This document shows positions 22,249-29,193 of a DNA stretch of 33,271 bases, piece by piece (the stretch's first letter is position 1; each line of letters begins with the position of its first letter). The DNA comes from Candidatus Aegiribacteria sp. (GTDB lineage Bacteria; Fermentibacterota; Fermentibacteria; Fermentibacterales; JCC-6). Below the pieces are notes generated by a model, which saw only the letters and a list, made by a program, of their open reading frames with translations, was not told the origin of the DNA and did not search any database. The stretch is from assembly GCA_021108435.1 (NCBI GenBank), contig JAIOQY010000179.1, positions 1 to 33,271 of the forward strand, written 5' to 3'. Both the position numbers and the translations under genes were made by a program.

Positions 22249-24031
22249 CATCGAAGCACTACTTCTGCAGCTTCCATTGAATCCATCCGCGCCACTCGAA
22301 TTAACAGGAAACGTTCCTCTCGCCGGTGCTTCTCTTGCAAGTGCAGCAGGGCTTCATAGGGATTCTGTTCTCGACCAGAATACAACAGATATATCCGGAG
22401 ATAGAACCCTGGTTAATCTGGTCACCGAAAAATCTCCCCGGCTTATTGCTTTTACTCTTTATTCCTGGAATGTGGAGAGAAGCATTTACATCGCTAAAGA
22501 AATAAGGAAAAAATTACCTGATATCATTATTGCAGCAGGCGGTCCGGAAGTTACGGCTGATAATGAATGGCTTCTGAGAAATAAGGAATTCGATCTTTTC
22601 GTTTCTGGTGAGGGTGAACCTGTTGCCAGTGAAATACTTACGTATGATTCAGCAATTAGTATCATTGAAACCTCTTCAGGCTTTCTGGAAATAGGTCAGA
22701 TGGATTTCATCCCCGGATCATGGCCGAATCCATGGCTGACCGGTTATCTGGATCCTTCTGAAGGGGCTTCAATTCATATCGAAACCGTGAGAGGATGTTC
22801 CGGCTCCTGCGGCTATTGTTCATACAGGAGAAACCATCCGGTTCCCAGGATACTTCCTGCAGAAGATGCTATTGCACTTCTTTCGAGACTGTCCGGCGCC
22901 GGAGCAGGAGAGATTGTATTTCTTGATCCAACATTTAATAACCGACCGGATCTCATCGAGCTTCTTGAAGGAATGATCAGTCTCAGAATTAACTGTTTTG
23001 GTGAAATGAGAGGTGATACGATATCAAAACATATCGCTGATGCTATTGCCAGGGCCGGATTCAGGAGTGTTGAAATTGGTTTTCAATCGGGAAATCCAGA
23101 GGTTCTCAGACAATCCGGACGATTGGGAGACCCTCAGGATATACTTGATGGCGCTCTTAATCTTAAGAATGCCGGTGTAACTCCTGTGATCGATCTAATG
23201 CTTGGTCTTCCGGGCGATACTCCGGCAGGCTCAATCAAATCTGCATGCATAATCAGGGACATGGGTCTGCATCAACATGTTCAGGTTTTTCATCTCTCAA
23301 TGCTTCCGGGAACACAGATGAGAATAGATTCGGCTGAACGATTCATGCCCCGTCCACCCTACTACCGATTCACAGACATGAGTATGGGAGGATACACGGC
23401 AGCAAGGGAGGAAATCGCTGATATTCTTGGTTACGATCTTGATCTTGACCCCAGACCGCTGCTTTTTGATGAATGGGCTGGTACAGAGTATATCGATCTT
23501 TCCACAGACACTGAACTGTCCAGACGAATGCCATCGTTCAGGCATGGCGCGATAAGATTCAGATCGGATAATCCATGGAACGACAGGAAGCGGATTATCG
23601 AATTCGTCAGAAGCAGGCTGCAGTCCGATCCTTTCTGCATCCTTGATGTTATAATCGAACCTGCTGTTGAATTCCCGCTGGACCTGATCGGTCTTCTGCG
23701 TCAACTCGACAATCCTCTTGACTACTCCGGAAGAGTTGCAAAGGTACTTGGCAGACAGGGCAATCTCAGAATAACCATCCTTCTTGCTGACTGGCATGAA
23801 TTCAACCCAACCTGGATTGAGGCTGCTACCGGTACGTGTTCAATTGTAGCAGACGCACCTTCTCCAACCGAACTCCCTGACAAATTCTGGGATATGGGTG
23901 TATCTGTCAGATTGCCCGGAATTGAATGGAATATCAAAGATCTTTCAGCAAGCATCCCTTCAATACACCAGGTTCTCTTCCAGAACAGGATCATGGAAGA
24001 ACGATGGAGCAGAGAAATCCTGGGAATCTGA
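22235..24031 (+). CDS. B12-binding-type radical SAM protein
   Basis: 598 residues. The N-terminal 150 or so form a Rossmann-like cobalamin-binding-type domain (LIAFTLYSWNVERSIYIAKEIR, IIIAAGGPEVTADNEW, FDLFVSGEGEP), as in the B12-radical SAM family. The usual DxHxxG cobalamin ligand is not evident. The radical SAM cluster motif is RGCSGSCGYCSYRR (Cys188, 192, 195; C-x3-C-x2-C). IVFLDPTFNNRP, SVEIGFQSGNPEVL and DLMLGLPGDT follow in the barrel. The remaining about 200 residues are a C-terminal domain I do not recognise. The start is TTG at 22235-22237 inside the upstream gene. The product and substrate are unknown. Confidence 0.88.
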   Translation: MARASIEALLLQLPLNPSAPLELTGNVPLAGASLASAAGLHRDSVLDQNTTDISGDRTLVNLVTEKSPRLIAFTLYSWNVERSIYIAKEIRKKLPDIIIAAGGPEVTADNEWLLRNKEFDLFVSGEGEPVASEILTYDSAISIIETSSGFLEIGQMDFIPGSWPNPWLTGYLDPSEGASIHIETVRGCSGSCGYCSYRRNHPVPRILPAEDAIALLSRLSGAGAGEIVFLDPTFNNRPDLIELLEGMISLRINCFGEMRGDTISKHIADAIARAGFRSVEIGFQSGNPEVLRQSGRLGDPQDILDGALNLKNAGVTPVIDLMLGLPGDTPAGSIKSACIIRDMGLHQHVQVFHLSMLPGTQMRIDSAERFMPRPPYYRFTDMSMGGYTAAREEIADILGYDLDLDPRPLLFDEWAGTEYIDLSTDTELSRRMPSFRHGAIRFRSDNPWNDRKRIIEFVRSRLQSDPFCILDVIIEPAVEFPLDLIGLLRQLDNPLDYSGRVAKVLGRQGNLRITILLADWHEFNPTWIEAATGTCSIVADAPSPTELPDKFWDMGVSVRLPGIEWNIKDLSASIPSIHQVLFQNRIMEERWSREILGI

Positions 24032-24041
24032 TAAGCATCGC

Positions 24042-24070
24042 TTGACATAAACCCCGTGTAGACATATTCA
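24042..24070 (+). promoter_or_regulatory. Candidate promoter for the small unknown gene at 24217
   Basis: TTGACA (24042-24047) and TATTCA (24065-24070) are 17 bases apart. The -35 is perfect and the -10 is partial. It begins 10 bases after the radical SAM stop codon and about 145 bases before the GTG start. The rest of the 24071-24216 gap has no gene that I can support. Confidence 0.45.
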
Positions 24071-24216
24071 TAGATAGTATATACCAGCCTGCATCCATCA
24101 CAAGTTCTCGTAGCGAAGCGCTGCAAATGGTTGCGGTAGCTATATATGTCGCTGCAGCAGAGTATTTGTGCTGAATGCGGGTTGGATATTTATATATTTT
24201 ATTGAAGGGATTAACA

Positions 24217-24606
24217 GTGAATAAGGTTGTTGTGCATTATGCTGACGGCAGTATACAGAAGGGATATACTAACGATTTCTCTATTAACAGGACTACATTT
24301 CATCTTGCTTCTATTGAAGATCATGAAACGGAAATAATAGATATTCACAAGTTGAAAGCCGTCTTTTTCGTGAAAGACTTCGAAGGTGATCCCGAACACA
24401 AGGACATGAAGGACTTCGATGATACCCAGGCTGCATATGTCAAAAAATACTACGTGCTTTTCAGGGATGGTGAAGAGTTCGCCGGAACAGGTATGGGATA
24501 TCACCCGGACAAATTAGGGTTCTTCTTAACACCCTGTGATCCTGATTGCAACACTATCAGAGCTTTTGTCAATAATGAATTCATAACCAAAATAGAACAG
24601 ATATAA
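24217..24606 (+). CDS. Small conserved-looking protein of unknown function (KVVVxYADG type)
   Basis: 129 residues from GTG 24217-24219, preceded by AAGGGA at 7 bases; the frame is open to 24175 but without a site. The N-terminal KVVVHYADGSIQKGYTNDF, followed by TTFHLASIED and LKAVFFVKDFEGDP, is a beta-rich pattern. I recall it from small proteins in uncultured bacteria, but I cannot name the family with certainty. The C-terminal half includes YHPDKLGFFLTPCDPDCNTIRAFV with two Cys. No signal peptide or membrane segment. It is convergent with korC, with 28 bases between, and probably has its own promoter at 24042-24070. Confidence 0.8.
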   Translation: MNKVVVHYADGSIQKGYTNDFSINRTTFHLASIEDHETEIIDIHKLKAVFFVKDFEGDPEHKDMKDFDDTQAAYVKKYYVLFRDGEEFAGTGMGYHPDKLGFFLTPCDPDCNTIRAFVNNEFITKIEQI

Positions 24607-24634
24607 CCGGAAATCATTCATGCTGTTCGCTCTC

Positions 24635-25255
24635 TCAGTTATTACCGTTTTTCTCTTTAAGACAATCTGGGACAGGTCGCTTCCTGTCATAAGCGACTGG
24701 AACTCTTCCTTCTTCAACGTGAAGTATCTCCCTGCCTTCCTTATGTCCCAATTCGAATGCTTTCAGGTTCATCTTTATGAACCTTTCAGGAACTGTTTCT
24801 TTCAGAGAAGCAATCCAGATTTCCAGACTGAACAATCTGCATAGAGATGCTATCAATCCAACTGCTATGATATTCGCAGCCACCGGAGTTCCATACTCCT
24901 CAATACTTCTTCTGGTAAGTGGATATTCATAAACCTTACCTTCAGGTATCTGGTTTACAAATGTTGTATCCACGAGAATAATCCCGTCTTCTTTCACTTC
25001 TCCCGCAAACTTGTCCGCGCTCTCCTGATTCATAGCAAGGAGAATATCAAGTTCTCTGCAGTTGGGGAAGAGAATCTCTTTTCTGGAAATAATGATGTCA
25101 GTACGGCTGGCTCCTCCTCTTGCTTCAGGACCGTAGCTCTGAGTCTGACATACATTGTAACCGGATTTGATGGAGCATTCAGAGAATACTCTTCCGGCAA
25201 GAGCCAGCCCCTGTCCACCGGCGCCGGATAATCTGATTTCATAGTAGTTCTTCAT
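24635..25255 (-). CDS. korC: 2-oxoacid:ferredoxin oxidoreductase, gamma subunit
   Basis: Gamma subunit of a four-subunit 2-oxoacid:ferredoxin oxidoreductase that oxidatively decarboxylates a 2-oxoacid to its acyl-CoA and reduces ferredoxin. The 206 residues contain the family motifs IRLSGAGGQGLALAGRVF, QSYGPEARGGASRTDIIIS and MNQESADKF. The ATG overlaps the korB stop by 4 bases. It is the last gene of korD-A-B-C. A hairpin (GTCGCTT/AAGCGAC, 24678-24699) lies inside its coding end, without a T-run. Confidence 0.95.
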   Translation of the reverse strand: MKNYYEIRLSGAGGQGLALAGRVFSECSIKSGYNVCQTQSYGPEARGGASRTDIIISRKEILFPNCRELDILLAMNQESADKFAGEVKEDGIILVDTTFVNQIPEGKVYEYPLTRRSIEEYGTPVAANIIAVGLIASLCRLFSLEIWIASLKETVPERFIKMNLKAFELGHKEGREILHVEEGRVPVAYDRKRPVPDCLKEKNGNN

Positions 25256-26097
25256 CTCGAAGCTCCCACTGAATTTCTGGCTTTCTCACATAACTTTTCG
25301 TATCGCTCTTCATACGGGATTGAAACTTTGTCGACGAAAACTCCACGAATGACTTTCCCATGAACATCCTCTGGTTTCATTGCCTTTGCCTGGCTGATGT
25401 TTATGGTATTCTCCTTCAGGAGTTTCATCATTTCAACGGGTCCGCCCAGTCTGTTTGCTCTGCCAAAATTCGTCGGACATGGGGCAAGAACCTCAACTAC
25501 ACTGAAACCTTTCTTCTTGAAGGCTCTCGTCAATATTTTGTCAAGTTCTATTATATGATAGACAGTTCCTCGAGCTACAAAAGACGCTCCGGCACCCTCC
25601 ATAAGATTGCACACATCAAATCCCGGTTCAATCATCCCGTAAGGCGTTGTAGCGGTTCTGGCTCCCTCGGGAGTAACGGGTGAAAACTGCCCTCCGGTCA
25701 TTCCGTAATTATCATTATTAACTATGATAGAGGTAATATTTATGTTTCTTCTGGCAGCATGGATTATATGGTTTCCTCCGATTGCAAGACTATCCCCGTC
25801 ACCCATCACAGCCATTACATTAAGAGAAGGATTAGCCATCTTCACTCCGGTGCCAAAGGCCAGCGCCCTGCCGTGAGTAGTATGAATAGTGTTGAAATCG
25901 ACATACACCGGCATTCTGGAAGTACATCCAATACCGGAAACCATAACGATGTTATCCTTTTCCCATGACAGAGAGTCAACTGCCCTGATAATCGATCCCA
26001 TGACGATTCCGATACCGCAGCCGGGACACCAGACATGCGGAAATTTCTTCTTTGATCTGAGATATTTATACTCATACGGAAGCGGAGCAGGCATCAC
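25252..26097 (-). CDS. korB: 2-oxoacid:ferredoxin oxidoreductase, beta (thiamine-pyrophosphate) subunit
   Basis: The catalytic TPP-binding subunit, 281 residues. Visible are WCPGCGIGIVMG, GIGCTSRMP, HTTHGRALAFGTGVK, and the TPP motif VMGDGDSLAIGGNHI with NNDNYGMTGGQFSP. The alpha, beta, gamma and ferredoxin subunits are separate genes, the KorDABC arrangement. Substrate could be 2-oxoglutarate or a branched-chain 2-oxoacid (VOR type); sequence alone does not settle it. The ATG overlaps korA by 4 bases. Confidence 0.95.
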   Translation of the reverse strand: MMPAPLPYEYKYLRSKKKFPHVWCPGCGIGIVMGSIIRAVDSLSWEKDNIVMVSGIGCTSRMPVYVDFNTIHTTHGRALAFGTGVKMANPSLNVMAVMGDGDSLAIGGNHIIHAARRNINITSIIVNNDNYGMTGGQFSPVTPEGARTATTPYGMIEPGFDVCNLMEGAGASFVARGTVYHIIELDKILTRAFKKKGFSVVEVLAPCPTNFGRANRLGGPVEMMKLLKENTINISQAKAMKPEDVHGKVIRGVFVDKVSIPYEERYEKLCEKARNSVGASR

Positions 26098-27236
26098 ATC
26101 ACCTCCAGAACAGCATTTACGATTTCTTCAGGAGTGATTTCGTACCCGTCTATGCGGTGAAGAGGGACCACTCTTACAGAATCACTTGTCATTCTTTCGA
26201 CTTCATGAATAATTTGCCCCTGATTCAGCTCCGGAACCAGAATGACTTCTTTTGAGTCGAGTTCTTCCTTCACAGTTCTGTCAGGGAAAGGCCATAGGGT
26301 AACAGGACGGAAAACACCAACTTTCTTCTTTCTTTTTTTGAGCATTGCCTGGGCAGCAAGAGCAGACCGATAAACGGAACCGTAAGCAAATATTGTAACC
26401 GGGTTCTCTTCTACATCATGCATGCGGACATCTTCAAGCTCATCAAGTCTTCTTGTTATTTTATGCTTGAGACGGTTCATTTTTCCGATGACTTCCTTTT
26501 CTTTCCTGGTGGGAAATCCATGAGTATCATGGGTCAGTCCGGTTACATGAAATCTGTAACCGCTTCCGATACATGCCATCGGGGACACGTTTGAGGCGGT
26601 AACGTGATAATGTTCATACCATTCAACCGGTACATCCGGAACCGGTTTTGGTTCCACATGAAGATCGCCTTCGGAAGGGAAGGTTATACGCTCTCTCATA
26701 TGGCCGATGATCTCATCCGGAAGAAGAATTACAGGTGTTCTGAACTGTTCCGAAAGATTGAACGCCCGGATAGTCATCTCAAAACACTCTCTGACATTTG
26801 ATGGAGCCAGTGCGATAGCAGGATGATCTCCATGAGTTCCCCATCTTGCCTGCATAACGTCTCCCTGGGCAGCCTGAGTGGGAAGACCTGTTGATGGGCC
26901 ACCTCTCATCACGTTAACTAAAACAAGCGGAACTTCAGCCATGCAGGCGTATCCCAGTCCTTCCTGCATGAGGCTGAATCCCGGGCCACTGGTGGCAGTC
27001 ATGGATTTTGCGCCCGCAAGTCTCGCGCCAATCAGAGCGCTTATGCTTGCTATCTCATCCTCCATCTGGATCCATTTCGTACCAAGGAGGGGCATGTATT
27101 TCGCCAGGAGTTCAGCAATCTCCGTAGATGGAGTAATAGGGTATCCGGCAAAAAACTCTATTCCGGCAGCAACAGCTCCAAGGGCAACAGCTTCATTTCC
27201 CTGCACAAGTCTGGTTTCTCCCCAAGGTACAATCAC
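26094..27236 (-). CDS. korA: 2-oxoacid:ferredoxin oxidoreductase, alpha subunit (KorA/VorB type)
   Basis: The large subunit, 380 residues: VQGNEAVALGAVAAGIEFFAGYPITPSTEI, the QMEDEIASISALIGARLAGAKSMTATSGPG region, and MRGGPSTGLPTQAAQGDVMQ then ARWGTHGDHPAIALAP. The start is GTG at 27234-27236, overlapping the korD stop (GTGA), with AGAGGA upstream. Homologues are annotated both as 2-oxoglutarate and 3-methyl-2-oxobutanoate enzymes, so the kor name is the family name and not proof of substrate. Confidence 0.95.
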   Translation of the reverse strand: MIVPWGETRLVQGNEAVALGAVAAGIEFFAGYPITPSTEIAELLAKYMPLLGTKWIQMEDEIASISALIGARLAGAKSMTATSGPGFSLMQEGLGYACMAEVPLVLVNVMRGGPSTGLPTQAAQGDVMQARWGTHGDHPAIALAPSNVRECFEMTIRAFNLSEQFRTPVILLPDEIIGHMRERITFPSEGDLHVEPKPVPDVPVEWYEHYHVTASNVSPMACIGSGYRFHVTGLTHDTHGFPTRKEKEVIGKMNRLKHKITRRLDELEDVRMHDVEENPVTIFAYGSVYRSALAAQAMLKKRKKKVGVFRPVTLWPFPDRTVKEELDSKEVILVPELNQGQIIHEVERMTSDSVRVVPLHRIDGYEITPEEIVNAVLEVM

Positions 27237-27601
27237 CTGGAATCATCCTCTCCCTTGCCGGTAGTTACTTCTGGCAGTCTATTTAAATTGTTCTGCTTCT
27301 CGTTCACTCGCCCGGTTTCATCTGCAATTCCAATCGCGAAATCAGGACATCTCCTCGCACACAGATAACATCTGATACACTTCTCAGGATGTGCGACAAC
27401 TGCCTTCTGGTTCTTCATTGAAAGAACACCGACAGGACAGAAAGCAACGCAGATCTCGCAACCCTTGCACCAGTCAGGAAAGACATGGATAAAAGATTCT
27501 ATCATTTTTTTCTTCTTAGCCGTTCCCATTTTCTCCTTCACCTTCCCACCATTTCTCTTACTGGTGGAGGTTTGATTCTCAGGTGAAGATTTACTGGTCA
27601 T
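27233..27601 (-). CDS. korD: 2-oxoacid:ferredoxin oxidoreductase, ferredoxin-like delta subunit
   Basis: 122 residues with two [4Fe-4S] ferredoxin motifs, WCKGCEICVAFCP starting near Cys45 and KCIRCYLCARRCP about 30 residues later. Both have the C-x2-C-x2-C-x3-C-P pattern. The first 35 residues form an extra hydrophilic, Lys-rich extension (NGGKVKEKMGTAKKKKM) not usual in KorD. The ATG at 27599-27601 has GGGAGGT about 9 bases upstream. It is the first gene of korDABC and transfers electrons from the TPP subunit to ferredoxin. Confidence 0.93.
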   Translation of the reverse strand: MTSKSSPENQTSTSKRNGGKVKEKMGTAKKKKMIESFIHVFPDWCKGCEICVAFCPVGVLSMKNQKAVVAHPEKCIRCYLCARRCPDFAIGIADETGRVNEKQNNLNRLPEVTTGKGEDDSR

Positions 27602-27649
27602 TTAACCTGTACCTCCCTCTTGTTTTGCACAGGTAAGCAATTAGTTACG

Positions 27650-27678
27650 CAGAAAGGCAGGAAATTAACCTGCCCTCT
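27650..27678 (-). terminator. Hairpin between the P-loop gene and korDABC
   Basis: On the minus strand GGCAGG (27669-27674) pairs with CCTGCC (27656-27661) around a 7-base loop, extendable by CAGA/TCTG. TTTCTG follows, a weak T-run. It lies between the upstream gene stop (27705) and korD (27601), so partial termination or attenuation is plausible. Confidence 0.4.
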
Positions 27679-27704
27679 GCACAGTATCTCATTGATGATT
27701 CCCG

Positions 27705-29030
27705 TTACTTCACAAATGACTCCAGAATTTCGGGAAGATCAGGTCTTCCGATTTCCTGGAGTTCGTATCCCACTCTGACAACAGGTTTATTTATCTTGAT
27801 TATTCTCGTGAGATCAATTGGAGTAGCAATTACAACGACATCACAATCAGCTGCATTGATACTCTGCTGCAGATCTCTCATCTGGTCCTCACCGTAACCC
27901 ATCGCGGGAAGAATATACGCCTCTTCTCTATCAGAGTAGTATTTCTCATAAGTATCAATGATGGTGCCTACAGCAAAAGGTCTAGGATCAACATAATCTC
28001 CGGCACCGAATTTTTCAGCTGCCACAAATCCCGCGCCGTACTCCATCTCACCGTGGGTAAGAGTAGGTCCATCCTCAACAACAAGAACGTTTGCGCCTGT
28101 AATGAGAGAAGGGTTGTCTACAGTCAATGGACTTGCAGCATCAACAATCCTGGCATCAGGATTAACAGCTCGGATATTTGTTCTTACCTCGTCAACATCT
28201 TCAGGATAGGCGCTGTCAATTTTATTGATTACCACTACATCGGCCAGTCTGAGATTAATCTGTCCGGGATAGTAGGATATTTCGTGTCCGGGTCTATGAG
28301 GATCTACAACTGTGATTGTGAGATCGGGTTTGTAGAAAGAAGTATCGTTGTTTCCTCCATCCCAAAGAATGATATCCGCCTCTTTCTCGGCTTCTTTAAG
28401 TATTGCTCCGTAGTCTACTCCGGCATACACAACAGTACCGCGCTTTATATGAGGCTCGTACTCCTCCATCTCTTCAATAGTGCAGTTGTTTAGTGAAAGA
28501 TCCTCTATAGTCTCGAATCTCTGAACCTTCTGAGCTACAAGATCTCCATATGGCATGGGGTGTCTGATAGCAACAACTTTTTTTCCTGCCGCCTGAAGGA
28601 TCTCGATTACACGTCTGGTTGTCTGGCTCTTGCCGCAACCTGTCCGAACAGCGCATACAGCAATAATTGGTTTCGTACTCTCAATCATTGTTCTGGAAGC
28701 CCCAAGCATCATGTAATCGGCTCCGGCTGCGTTAACCTTGGACCCAAGTTCCATTACAGCATTATCGGAAAGATCGCTGTAAGACATGATACAGAGTTCG
28801 ATTTTCTTATCATGAATAGTCTGTAAGAGATTATCTTCTGCAAGGATAGGAATACCATCCGGATATAGTTCTCCAGCAAGTTCTGCAGGGTATTTTCTAC
28901 CGTCAATATCAGGAATCTGTGTAGCAGTAAATGCTACTATTTCGTAGTCTGGATTATCCCGATAGAGAACGTTAAAGTTATGAAAATCGCGCCCTGCTGC
29001 GCCCAGTATCAAGGTTCTGATCTTGCTCAT
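27705..29030 (-). CDS. P-loop GTPase of the cyclic 2,3-diphosphoglycerate synthetase family
   Basis: 441 residues from ATG 29028-29030 (MSKIRTLILGAAGRDFHNFN), with AAAGGA upstream; a longer frame to 29087 has no support. The N-terminal Rossmann-like domain (about 1-115) precedes a P-loop RTGCGKSQTTR at 129-139, then WDGGNNDTSF and VVINKID. This is the pattern of the family that includes archaeal cyclic 2,3-diphosphoglycerate synthetase (COG2403-like). Bacterial members are widespread among anaerobes, and their reaction is mostly untested, so I give family but not enzyme activity. A hairpin-rich leader precedes it. Confidence 0.85.
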   Translation of the reverse strand: MSKIRTLILGAAGRDFHNFNVLYRDNPDYEIVAFTATQIPDIDGRKYPAELAGELYPDGIPILAEDNLLQTIHDKKIELCIMSYSDLSDNAVMELGSKVNAAGADYMMLGASRTMIESTKPIIAVCAVRTGCGKSQTTRRVIEILQAAGKKVVAIRHPMPYGDLVAQKVQRFETIEDLSLNNCTIEEMEEYEPHIKRGTVVYAGVDYGAILKEAEKEADIILWDGGNNDTSFYKPDLTITVVDPHRPGHEISYYPGQINLRLADVVVINKIDSAYPEDVDEVRTNIRAVNPDARIVDAASPLTVDNPSLITGANVLVVEDGPTLTHGEMEYGAGFVAAEKFGAGDYVDPRPFAVGTIIDTYEKYYSDREEAYILPAMGYGEDQMRDLQQSINAADCDVVVIATPIDLTRIIKINKPVVRVGYELQEIGRPDLPEILESFVK

Positions 29031-29036
29031 CTGTCG

Positions 29037-29094
29037 TCCTTTCCGCAAGAGGATGAGTGCTTGCGGGAAAGCAACAGCGAACCGCAAGCGGTTC
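29037..29094 (-). promoter_or_regulatory. Two-hairpin leader with alternative pairing, abutting the ribosome-binding site
   Basis: On the minus strand hairpin 1 is GAACCG-CTTG-CGGTTC (29079-29094), with a CUUG tetraloop closed by G-C. Hairpin 2 pairs TTCCCGCAAG (29060-29069) with CTTGCGGAA (29041-29049), with one bulged C. CTTGCGG of hairpin 1 is also complementary to CCGCAAG of hairpin 2, so the two folds exclude each other. The base of hairpin 2 touches the AAAGGA site (29037-29042). It could be a translation switch, but no ligand or family is recognised. Confidence 0.45.
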
Positions 29095-29111
29095 GGCCTC
29101 TCCCATGTGAA

Positions 29112-29136
29112 AAAGTCCGGTCAACTCCTGACCGGA
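29112..29136 (-). terminator. Intrinsic terminator after the Na/Pi cotransporter gene
   Basis: A perfect 8-bp stem, TCCGGTCA with TGACCGGA (29116-29136) and a 5-base loop, is followed on the minus strand by CTTTTTC. It stands 58 bases after the Na/Pi stop codon and about 80 bases before the P-loop gene start. Confidence 0.8.
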
Positions 29137-29193
29137 TGTAGAAATCTCTTTATCTGAATTGCAAATGTCAACTCATTAACTATAGATCAGTTA

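Noticed and set aside
24678-24699. 7-bp hairpin as terminator for the small plus-strand gene
   Set aside because: It lies within korC coding sequence and no T-run follows on either strand.
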